This document shows, one piece after another, positions 55,656 through 62,847 of a stretch of 64,000 nucleotides of DNA. The DNA lies in the NCBI RefSeq assembly GCF_001424195.1, contig NZ_LMOO01000007.1, forward strand, positions 248,313-312,312, read 5' to 3'. Numbering within the stretch: the stretch's first letter is position 1; each line of letters starts with the position of its first letter. The stretch is from Cellulomonas sp. Leaf334. GTDB lineage: Bacteria > Actinomycetota > Actinomycetes > Actinomycetales > Cellulomonadaceae. The position numbers and the translations under genes are program-made. The notes beneath the pieces are model-generated. The model saw only the letters and a program-made list of their open reading frames with translations. It ran no database searches and was not told where the DNA came from.

Positions 55656-56660
55656 GTGGACTCGACACCGCGCGTGAAGATGGAAGACGTCGCCCGGACC
55701 GCAGGTGTCTCGGTCGCGACGGTCTCCAAGGTGGTCAACGGACGGTACGGCGTCGCGCAGGCCACGCTGACGCGCGTGCAGGAAGTGATCGACGAGCTCG
55801 GGTACGAGGCGAGCCTCGGCGCCCGGTCGCTGCGCAGCCACCGCACCAACGTCCTGGGCATCCTCGTCGCGGAGTTCGAGCCGTTCAGCACCGAGCTCCT
55901 CAAGGGTGCCTCCTCCGCCGTGGGCTCGACCGGCTACGAGCTGCTCGCCTACTCCGGCGGGGGCCGCGGCGCCGACGTCGGCTGGGAGCGGCGCTACCTC
56001 TCACGGCTGTCGGGCACGCTCATCGACGGTGCGATCATCGTCACCCCCACCGTCGTCGAGGCGAACACGGGCGTCCCGGTGGTGGCGGTGGACCCGCACA
56101 CCGGCCCCACCGGCCTGCCGACCGTCGACTCCGACAACTACGCGGGCGCGGTCCTCGCGACCGAGCACCTCATCGGGCTCGGTCACCGCCGGATCGGCTT
56201 CCTGGGCGGGCGTCTGGACCTGGAGTCCGCGCGGCTGCGCGAGGACGGGTTCCGCAAGGCGATGGACACCGCCGGCCTCCCCGTCGACGAGGCCCTGGTC
56301 GCCGTCGGCGGGTACCGCCCCGAGACCGCCGACGCCCCGGCGCGCGTCCTGCTCGGCAACGCCGACCGCCCGACCGCGGTCTTCGCCGCGAACGACCTCT
56401 CGGCCATCCAGGTGATGGCCGTCGCCGTCGAGCTCGGCCTGACCGTGCCCGACGACCTGTCGGTGATCGGCTTCGACAACGTCCCCGAGTCGGCGCTGGC
56501 CTCTCCCCCGCTGACCACGATCAACCAGCCGCTGCAGGAGATGGGCGCCGAGGCGCTGCGCCTGCTCGTGGACCTGATCGACGGCAAGGAGCGGTCGACG
56601 CACCTGCGGCTCCCGACCGAGCTGGTCGTCCGCGCCTCGTGCGCGCCGCCGCGCCGCTGA
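55656..56660 (+). CDS. LacI-family transcriptional regulator of the beta-glucoside locus
   Basis: 334 residues from GTG 55656. The HTH is VKMEDVARTAGVSVATVSKVVNGRYGV with the hinge helix ARSLRSHRTNVLGILV. The periplasmic-binding-protein-like effector domain has GLPTVDSDNYAGAVLATEHLIGLGHRRIGFLGG and DDLSVIGFDNVPES. It is divergent from the ABC operon, and matching palindromes lie in the shared intergenic region and before the paralogous binding protein. Probable inducer: an imported beta-glucoside. The start is set by the -10 box. Confidence 0.9.
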   Translation: MDSTPRVKMEDVARTAGVSVATVSKVVNGRYGVAQATLTRVQEVIDELGYEASLGARSLRSHRTNVLGILVAEFEPFSTELLKGASSAVGSTGYELLAYSGGGRGADVGWERRYLSRLSGTLIDGAIIVTPTVVEANTGVPVVAVDPHTGPTGLPTVDSDNYAGAVLATEHLIGLGHRRIGFLGGRLDLESARLREDGFRKAMDTAGLPVDEALVAVGGYRPETADAPARVLLGNADRPTAVFAANDLSAIQVMAVAVELGLTVPDDLSVIGFDNVPESALASPPLTTINQPLQEMGAEALRLLVDLIDGKERSTHLRLPTELVVRASCAPPRR

Positions 56661-56696
56661 ACCTCCGTTCCGGGACCCGCGGCCTGCTTGTCGCTC

Positions 56697-57359
56697 TCAG
56701 CTGTTGCCGCGGGCCTGCCAGGTGCACACGCAGACCTCGTTGCCCTCGGAGTCGGCCAGGACCCAGAACGCGGGTGCCCGCTCGTCGCTGACCAGGTGGC
56801 CGCCCGCGGCGATCGCCGCCTCGACGCGCGCCTCCGCCTGGTCGTGCCCCACGATGACGTCGAAGTGGATCCGGTTGCGCTGCACGCGGGGCGCATCCAT
56901 CTGCTGGAACCAGATGGACGGGCCGATCCCGGCGGGGTCGACGAGGTCGTCGTCGTTGCGGACGTCGTACCCGAACACCGCCGCCCAGAACGGGCGGACG
57001 GCGGGGATGTCGAGGGCGTCGACGGCGATCTCGAGCATCCCGCTGAGCGGCGTGTCCCCGGTGACCCCCAGCTCGTCGGCGATCGCGGTCACCGTCGCGG
57101 CAAGGTCGACGTCACGCCGGGTCAGGCCACCGGCGTCGTGGCTGGAGGTGGTCACGGTGACCTGGCCCCAGCGCAGCACGACGTCGGGGTGGTGGTTCGC
57201 CTCGTCGGCCGCTGCGGCGATGCGTGCGACGAAGGCGGCCGCGGTGCTGAAGTCGGGCGTCGAGAACGTGGCCCGCAGCGACTGCAGCAGGACGCGCCAG
57301 TGCCGCTCGTCGACCGCGGCCGTGACGTCGGAGTGCCGGAGGAGGGTGGTGTCAGCCAT
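56697..57359 (-). CDS. Fusion of pterin-4a-carbinolamine dehydratase-like and glyoxalase (VOC) domains
   Basis: 220 residues. Residues 1-95 resemble pterin-4a-carbinolamine dehydratase: ATFSTPDFSTAAAFVARIAAAADEANHHPDVVLRWGQVTVTTSSHD, with the HHP and later His of the active site. Residues about 105-218 are a VOC domain (LEIAVDALDIPAVRPFWAAVFGYDV, NRIHFDVIVGHDQAEARVEAA, FWVLADSEGNEVCVCTW). The role of this combination is unknown. ATG 57359; GTG/ATG codons 9 nt further upstream are possible. Confidence 0.82.
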   Translation of the reverse strand: MADTTLLRHSDVTAAVDERHWRVLLQSLRATFSTPDFSTAAAFVARIAAAADEANHHPDVVLRWGQVTVTTSSHDAGGLTRRDVDLAATVTAIADELGVTGDTPLSGMLEIAVDALDIPAVRPFWAAVFGYDVRNDDDLVDPAGIGPSIWFQQMDAPRVQRNRIHFDVIVGHDQAEARVEAAIAAGGHLVSDERAPAFWVLADSEGNEVCVCTWQARGNS

Positions 57360-57383
57360 GCCGCCCACCCTGCCACCGCACGC

Positions 57384-58937
57384 TCAGCGCTGCAGCGCCG
57401 CCTCGGACTCGGAGTCCGCGCCCGCCCGGATGTGCCGCGTGACCCACGGCGCAAGGGCGAACATGCCTCCGGCGAAGACGAGTGCGACCAGCCCGATGAC
57501 CCCGAAGTAGACGGCCGGGGCGACGTCCGGCGTCGACTGGATGACCTGCGCTGCGATGGCGTTGCCGGCCGACGGCGCGAGGAACCACAGCGCCATCGCC
57601 TGGCCGCGGTAGGCCTTCGGCGCCAGGAGCGTCGTCGCCGCGAGCCCGACGGGTGACAGGCACAGCTCACCGACCGTCTGGATCACGTACACTATGATCA
57701 GCACCCACGCCGAGGTCTTCGCACCGTCGGCCAGCCACGACGCCCCGGCCAGGAACACGAAGCTCAGCGCCGCGAACGTCAGGCCGAGCGCGAACTTCAC
57801 GGCCGTCGGCGGGCGGTCGTCGAGCTTGATCCACAGCCACGCGAACACCGGCGCCAGGAGGATGATCGACGCCGGGTTGATCGACTGGAACAGCTCGGGC
57901 GACACGGTCACGCCGAACAGCGTCAGGTCGGTGTTGTCCTGCGCGTAGGACGCCAGCGTGCTGGCGGCCTGCTCGAAGATCATCCAGAAGATCATGGCTG
58001 CGACGAAGAGCGGGATGTAGGCGCGCAGCCGCGTCCGCTCGTGGTCGGTCACCTTGCGTGAGCGGAACATCACGACGAACGTCGCGACCGGCGCCGCGAA
58101 CGCGAGGTAGGAGATCGCGTCGATGAACGACGTGAGCCCGAAGCCGCCCTGGATCAGTGCGGCGACGGCGAACGCGAGGACGACGCCGCCGGCGACGACC
58201 GCCAGCAGCCGGGCCACCGCCGGTCGCTCCCCCGGGGTCAGCGGGTTCGGCGGGACGTCGCCGGCCCCGCCGAGGTACTTGCGGCCGGCGACGAAGAACA
58301 CCAGCGCGATCGCCATGCCGATCGCCGCGACCGCGAACCCCCAGTGGTAGCCGCCGACCGCGCGCGCCGCGCCGACCAGGAACGGCGCCGCCAACGAGCC
58401 GATGTTGATGCCCATGTAGAAGATCGAGAAGCCCGAGTCGCGCCGCGGGTCGTCCCGGTCGTACAGCTCCCCGACCATGCTCGACACGTTGGGCTTGAGC
58501 AGGCCGGTGCCGAGGGCCACCAGCACGATGCCGAGGAACGAGAACGACGCCTGCGGCACCGTCAGGAAGAGGTGGCCCGCGGCGATGATGATGCCGCCGT
58601 ACAGGACCGACCGTCGCGCCCCGATGATCCGGTCGGCCAGCCAACCACCCAGCACCGAGAGCAGGTAGACCGAGGACCCGTACACCGCGACGAGCGCCTC
58701 GCCCGACGTCTGCTCGATCCCCAGGCCACCGTTGGCGACCGTGTCCGTCAGGTAGAAGAGCAGGATGGCGCGCATGCCGTAGTAGCTGAACCGCTCCCAC
58801 AGCTCGGTCCCGAACAGCGTGAACAGCCCGAGGGGCTGGCCGAAGAACGCACGGTCCTTGGGCAGGGTGTCGCTCTTGCGGGCGCTCGGCTCGGTCCCCC
58901 CAGGGCCCCCCACCTGCGCGTCGGCTGCGCCGCTCAT
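57384..58937 (-). CDS. POT-family proton-dependent oligopeptide transporter
   Basis: 517 residues, about 14 membrane helices of the major facilitator fold. The POT signature GTELWERFSYYGMRAILLFYLTD (the E-x-x-E-R-like helix 1) and the PTR2 motif FSIFYMGINIGSL are present. It imports di- and tripeptides with protons. ATG 58937, with CACGAT 6 nt upstream. Confidence 0.93.
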   Translation of the reverse strand: MSGAADAQVGGPGGTEPSARKSDTLPKDRAFFGQPLGLFTLFGTELWERFSYYGMRAILLFYLTDTVANGGLGIEQTSGEALVAVYGSSVYLLSVLGGWLADRIIGARRSVLYGGIIIAAGHLFLTVPQASFSFLGIVLVALGTGLLKPNVSSMVGELYDRDDPRRDSGFSIFYMGINIGSLAAPFLVGAARAVGGYHWGFAVAAIGMAIALVFFVAGRKYLGGAGDVPPNPLTPGERPAVARLLAVVAGGVVLAFAVAALIQGGFGLTSFIDAISYLAFAAPVATFVVMFRSRKVTDHERTRLRAYIPLFVAAMIFWMIFEQAASTLASYAQDNTDLTLFGVTVSPELFQSINPASIILLAPVFAWLWIKLDDRPPTAVKFALGLTFAALSFVFLAGASWLADGAKTSAWVLIIVYVIQTVGELCLSPVGLAATTLLAPKAYRGQAMALWFLAPSAGNAIAAQVIQSTPDVAPAVYFGVIGLVALVFAGGMFALAPWVTRHIRAGADSESEAALQR

Positions 58938-59000
58938 CTGCCCATCGTGGCCTCGCCCATGGCTGCGCACCACCGGCGGGCGGTGTGGACGCTCCCCGGC

Positions 59001-59006
59001 TACCGT
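59001..59006 (+). promoter_or_regulatory. -10 hexamer TACCGT of photolyase gene, leaderless geometry
   Basis: TACCGT ends 6 nt before GTG 59013. Confidence 0.6.
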
Positions 59007-59012
59007 CGCCAG

Positions 59013-60353
59013 GTGCCCACGATCCACTGGTTCCGCCGCGACCTGCGGCTCGCGGACAACCCTGCTCTGCTCGCCGCGGTGGACCAGGCCCGCTCCGCCG
59101 ACGACGAGGTCGTGCCGCTGTTCGTCGTCGACCCGGCCCTCTGGCGGTCGGTCGGCACGCCCCGGTCGGCCTACCTCACGCGCAGCCTGCGGGCCCTCGA
59201 CGAGTCGCTCGGCGGACGGCTCGTCGTCCGCCACGGGCGCGCGTCCGACGTGGTGCCCACCGTGGCCCGCGAGGTCGAGGCGCCGGCCGTGCACGTCACC
59301 GCGGCGACCGAGCCCTACGGACGGCGACGCGACGACGCGGTCGAGCGGGCCCTCGGGGTGCCGCTCGTCCGTACCGGTTCCCCCTACGCCGTGGCACCCG
59401 GCCGGCTGACCACCCAGGGCGGCACACCGTTCCAGGTGTTCACCCCGTTCCGCGGCGCGTGGCTCGACCACGGCTGGTCAGCCCCCGCGCGGCGTCCGCA
59501 GCGGATCCCGTGGGCAGACGTCCGCTCCGACGGCGTCCCCGACGAGCCCGCGACGGACGTGCGGCTCCCCACGGCCGGGGAGCGCGCCGCCCACGCGCGC
59601 TGGTCGGAGTACCTGCACGACGGGCTCGCCGAGTACGCCACGCTGCGGAACCGACCCGACCTGGACGGCACGTCCATGCTGTCCATCCCCCTCAAGTACG
59701 GCGAGCTGCACCCGCGCACCCTGCTCGCCGACCTCGCCGACGCACCGGTCGACGTCGCGACGTTCCGGTCCGAGCTGGCCTGGCGCGAGTTCCACGCGGA
59801 CGTCCTCTGGCACCATCCCGGCGCGACGCAGCGGTCGCTGCGGACAGTCGTGCCGGAGGACTCCTGGGACACCGGCGACGCCGCGTTCGAGGCATGGGCG
59901 GCAGGCCGCACCGGCTACCCGTTCGTCGACGCCGGTATGCGTCAGCTGCACGCGCTCGGCTGGATGCACAACCGCGTCCGCATGGTCGTCGCGTCGTTCC
60001 TGGTCAAGGACCTGCACGTGCGCTGGCAGCGAGGAGCTGCGCACTTCCTGGACTGGCTGGTCGACGGGGACATCTCGCAGAACCAGCTCAACTGGCAGTG
60101 GGTCGCCGGCACCGGTCGGGACGCGGCGCCCTACTTCCGGGTGTTCAACCCCGTGACGCAGGGCGAACGGTTCGACCCCGACGGCGACTACGTCCGGCAG
60201 TGGGTGCCGGAGCTGCGCGGCATCCCCGGGCGCGCCGTGCACCAGCCGTGGAGGCTGGGGCTCGAGGCGCCCGAGGACTATCCCGCGCCGATCGTCGACC
60301 ACGCGGTGGAGCGCAAGGTCGCTCTCGACGACTTCCACCGCGGCCGCGGCTGA
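59013..60353 (+). CDS. phr: Deoxyribodipyrimidine photolyase
   Basis: 446-residue light-dependent DNA repair enzyme. N-terminal Rossmann antenna domain (TIHWFRRDLRLADNPALLAAV) and C-terminal FAD domain with SELAWREFHADVLWHHPG, GYPFVDAGMRQLHALGWMHNRVRMVVASFLVKDL and GDISQNQLNWQWVAGTGRDAAPYFRVFNP. This is the class I CPD photolyase type. The start is GTG 59013, set by TACCGT 6 nt upstream; the long open frame before it is antisense to the transporter. Confidence 0.93.
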   Translation: MPTIHWFRRDLRLADNPALLAAVDQARSADDEVVPLFVVDPALWRSVGTPRSAYLTRSLRALDESLGGRLVVRHGRASDVVPTVAREVEAPAVHVTAATEPYGRRRDDAVERALGVPLVRTGSPYAVAPGRLTTQGGTPFQVFTPFRGAWLDHGWSAPARRPQRIPWADVRSDGVPDEPATDVRLPTAGERAAHARWSEYLHDGLAEYATLRNRPDLDGTSMLSIPLKYGELHPRTLLADLADAPVDVATFRSELAWREFHADVLWHHPGATQRSLRTVVPEDSWDTGDAAFEAWAAGRTGYPFVDAGMRQLHALGWMHNRVRMVVASFLVKDLHVRWQRGAAHFLDWLVDGDISQNQLNWQWVAGTGRDAAPYFRVFNPVTQGERFDPDGDYVRQWVPELRGIPGRAVHQPWRLGLEAPEDYPAPIVDHAVERKVALDDFHRGRG

Positions 60354-60387
60354 CCCGCTCGACGCCGACCTGTCTGATCCAGCGCCA

Positions 60388-60473
60388 GATCCAGCCGCAC
60401 CTGGTGCGGATGATGTCGTGTGGGGCGACGCGGGTGTCCCACCTCCCCCACACGTCACCAGTGCGGCTGGATC
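60388..60473. repeat. Long imperfect hairpin between photolyase and exporter genes
   Basis: Outer arms GATCCAGCCGCAC (60388-60400) and GTGCGGCTGGATC (60461-60473) are perfect 13-bp complements. Five more pairs follow after a one-base bulge, and then a perfect 9-bp inner stem CGTGTGGGG/CCCCACACG (60417-60425 with 60446-60454). The loop is 20 nt. It could act as a bidirectional terminator for two convergent genes or be a mobile-element remnant. Confidence 0.75.
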
Positions 60474-60482
60474 GCGCAGAGG

Positions 60483-61496
60483 TCAGGTGGTGATCAGCTG
60501 CGGGGCCGGCGCCTCGGACGTGCTCGCCTCCTCGATCGCCGCCTGCGATGCGGCACCCGTGTCGCGGAAGTGGCCGAGGGTCGCCAGCAGCAGGCCGAGG
60601 AGCGCCCACGACGCGAGCGCGACCCAGAGCTGCGTGGTGTCGGCCTGCGGGAAGTACGACTCGTCACGCAGGAGTGCGGCGGCGGCACCGGGCGGCAGCC
60701 ACTGGCCGATCGCACCCCACGGCGCCGGCAGCATCTGCCACGGCTGGGCGGCGGACGCGATTGGGTTGGCGATGAGCAGGAACAACACCGGGCCGATCGC
60801 GATGCCGGGGCGACCCACGAGGGACACGACGCCCACGATCACCCCGCCGATCGCGAGGATCGCCAGCCCGATGATGCCCGCGTTGACCCAGTACGAGCCT
60901 GCGAGCGCGCCGAACCAGCCCTGGAGCACCCCGGCGACCGCGAGCCCGCCGAGGGCGGAGTAGGCGGTGACCGCGACGACGCGCCGCCAGACACCGACGA
61001 CGGTGACCGAGATGGCGATGCCGCCGATCATCCCGCCGATGACCAGCGGGAACGTGATCGCGCCGAGGATCGCGCCGCGGGGATCGCCCGCCAGGAGCGG
61101 AGCGATCTCGGTCACCAGGACGGGCACGCCGAGCTGGGCCTGCAACGTGGGCGCGAGGGCCGTGAGCTGCTGCGCGACGAGCGGGCTGCCGCCGGACGCG
61201 ACGAGGATCTCGGGCTCCGGCCCCAGGACCAGGGCGCCGTACGCCTCGCGGCTCTCGACGAGGCCGACCGCGGCGGCGCGGTCGGCGGCGGGGATCATCT
61301 CGAACGCACCGGGGGCGCGCTCGTCGAGTCCCTGGGCCACCGGTGCGACGGCGGCGGCGGGACCGGCGACGGCGACCGGGAGGTCGCGCGGCTCGGACGC
61401 GACTGCGGGCCAGAGGAAGGCGAGCACCAGGACGGTGAGGGCGCCGACGAGCCCGGCACTCACGCCCAGCAGGTGACGCCACGAGGTGTGCAGCAT
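60483..61496 (-). CDS. ABC-2/YhgE-like membrane protein controlled by a TetR regulator
   Basis: 337 residues. An N-terminal helix (VSAGLVGALTVLVLAFLWPAVAS) is followed by an extracytoplasmic domain of about 120 residues (LPVAVAGPAAAVAPVAQGLDE...YGALVLGPEPEILVASGG) and then five or six helices, the layout of YhgE/ABC-2-type exporters. The substrate is unknown. ATG 61496 with GAGAGGA upstream. It is divergent from a tetR gene with palindromes between, so it is probably the regulator's target and may be an efflux component. Confidence 0.75.
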   Translation of the reverse strand: MLHTSWRHLLGVSAGLVGALTVLVLAFLWPAVASEPRDLPVAVAGPAAAVAPVAQGLDERAPGAFEMIPAADRAAAVGLVESREAYGALVLGPEPEILVASGGSPLVAQQLTALAPTLQAQLGVPVLVTEIAPLLAGDPRGAILGAITFPLVIGGMIGGIAISVTVVGVWRRVVAVTAYSALGGLAVAGVLQGWFGALAGSYWVNAGIIGLAILAIGGVIVGVVSLVGRPGIAIGPVLFLLIANPIASAAQPWQMLPAPWGAIGQWLPPGAAAALLRDESYFPQADTTQLWVALASWALLGLLLATLGHFRDTGAASQAAIEEASTSEAPAPQLITT

Positions 61497-61515
61497 GACG
61501 GGTCCTCTCATAAAC

Positions 61516-61525
61516 CGAACGTTCG
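61516..61525. promoter_or_regulatory. TetR operator candidate 1
   Basis: CGAACGTTCG, a perfect 10-bp palindrome flanked by further A/T-rich matching bases, 20 bp before the exporter ATG. Confidence 0.65.
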
Positions 61526-61568
61526 TTCTTGTAGACCCAGCGAACTCCCGCGCGCCGCGCTTGTCAAG

Positions 61569-61582
61569 AACGATCATTCGTT
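61569..61582. promoter_or_regulatory. TetR operator candidate 2
   Basis: AACGA-TCAT-TCGTT with perfect 5-bp arms, ending 2 bp before the tetR -10 box. It shares the AACG/CGTT half-site with candidate 1. Confidence 0.65.
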
Positions 61583-61584
61583 TT

Positions 61585-61590
61585 TATGCT
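61585..61590 (+). promoter_or_regulatory. -10 hexamer TATGCT of tetR-type gene
   Basis: TATGCT ends 5 nt before GTG 61596, consistent with a leaderless start. Confidence 0.5.
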
Positions 61591-61595
61591 GCGGG

Positions 61596-62189
61596 GTGCC
61601 CAAGGTCACCGAGGAGTACCGCGTCGCCCGTCGCGACGAGATCGCCGAGGCAGCCCTGCGGGCGTTCCGCCGCAAGGGGTTCCAGGCCACGTCGATGGCC
61701 GAGATCATCGCCGAGTCCGGGCTGTCCGCCGGCGCGATCTACGGGCACTACCCCAGCAAGGACGCGATCATCGTCGACGTCGCCTCCCGCGTCGTCGGCA
61801 ACCGGATCCTCGACGTCGAGCGCCTCGCGCGCACCGAGCCCCTCGCGCCGCCGCCCACCCTCCCTCGCGTCCTCATCGGGGGCATGCTCCGCGCGATCGG
61901 CAACCCGGCGATCATGCTGCAGCTGTGGGGCGAGGGCGTCACGGAACCCCAGGTGCGGGCCGTCGCGCACGACGTCATCGTGCGGCTGCGCGGCGCGCTC
62001 GTCGAGTACACGTCCCTGTGGCACCAGCGCACCCACGGCACGCCGCCCGACGAGGCCGACGCGCTCGCCGGCGAGCAGGCCCCCCTGCTGATCGCAGCCG
62101 TGCAGGGGTTCGTGGTTCAGTCGGCGATGGTGCCGGACTTCGACGCCGAGGCGTACCTGGCCGCCGTCGAGAAGTACCTGCCCCGCTAG
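61596..62189 (+). CDS. TetR-family transcriptional regulator
   Basis: 197 residues. The N-terminal HTH is RRDEIAEAALRAFRRKGFQATSMAEIIAESGLSAGAIYGHYPSKDAIIVDV. The C-terminal helical ligand domain is of unknown specificity. The start is GTG 61596 (VPKVTEEY), just after the -10 box and second palindrome. It is divergent from the exporter and probably represses both genes. Its stop directly abuts that of the convergent GNAT gene. Confidence 0.9.
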   Translation: MPKVTEEYRVARRDEIAEAALRAFRRKGFQATSMAEIIAESGLSAGAIYGHYPSKDAIIVDVASRVVGNRILDVERLARTEPLAPPPTLPRVLIGGMLRAIGNPAIMLQLWGEGVTEPQVRAVAHDVIVRLRGALVEYTSLWHQRTHGTPPDEADALAGEQAPLLIAAVQGFVVQSAMVPDFDAEAYLAAVEKYLPR

Positions 62190-62735
62190 TCAGTCCAGCT
62201 GGCTCGCCCGGTACTCGTCCTCGAGCAGCGCCATGATGATCGCGTCGCAGTACCCGTCGCCGTCCCGGTAGGCGTCGCGCTTGCGGCCCTCGACCCGGAA
62301 GCCGAGGTTCTCGTAGAGGGACTTGGCCCGGGCGTTGATGCTCAGCACGTCCAGCTCGACCCGGTGCAGGGCCAGGCCGTCGAACGCCAGCCCGAGGATG
62401 AGCTGGATCGCCTCCGTGCCGTACCCGCGACCGCGGTACCCCGGGCGCATCGCGAGGCGGAGGTTCGCCGAGCGCACGACCTCGTCGATCTCGTTCAGCA
62501 CGATCTCGCCCAGGTACTCGTCGGAGCCGTTCGCGGTGACCGCCAGGTCGATCCGGCCGTCGACCGACGAGATCGTCGCGCACCAGTCGTCGATCTGCTG
62601 GCGCGTGAACACCTGCGTCGTGCCGGTGAGCCGGTTGCCCTCGGCGTCGTTCACGGACTCCCAGAGGGCGTCCGCGTCGCTCGCCCGAAGTGGTCGGAGC
62701 ACGATCATCTCGCCCTGGAGCGTGGGCTTCTCCAT
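62190..62735 (-). CDS. GNAT-family N-acetyltransferase (RimJ/RimL-like)
   Basis: 181 residues. VLRPLRASDADALWESVNDAEG is the usual RimJ/RimL opening; MRPGYRGRGYGTEAIQLIL is the acetyl-CoA pyrophosphate-binding motif A; VELDVLSINARAKSLYENLGFRVEGRKRDAYRDGDGYCDAIIMALL closes the fold. Acceptor unknown, possibly a protein N-terminus or a small molecule. ATG 62735 with AGGAGG upstream. Confidence 0.9.
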   Translation of the reverse strand: MEKPTLQGEMIVLRPLRASDADALWESVNDAEGNRLTGTTQVFTRQQIDDWCATISSVDGRIDLAVTANGSDEYLGEIVLNEIDEVVRSANLRLAMRPGYRGRGYGTEAIQLILGLAFDGLALHRVELDVLSINARAKSLYENLGFRVEGRKRDAYRDGDGYCDAIIMALLEDEYRASQLD

Positions 62736-62809
62736 CGGTGCCTCCTGTCGCTGCGGCGAACGCTACGGCCCGGGTATGGCAGGGACGTTACCGGCGGATC
62801 ACGGGCGGC

Positions 62810-62841
62810 GGTCAGCGCCCCGCCGGAACGGGGCGCTGACC
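62810..62841 (-). terminator. Terminator hairpin after gatB
   Basis: Perfect 13-bp stem (62810-62822 with 62829-62841, GGTCAGCGCCCCG) and a six-base loop, immediately after the gatB stop. Confidence 0.75.
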
Positions 62842-62847
62842 AGCGGC

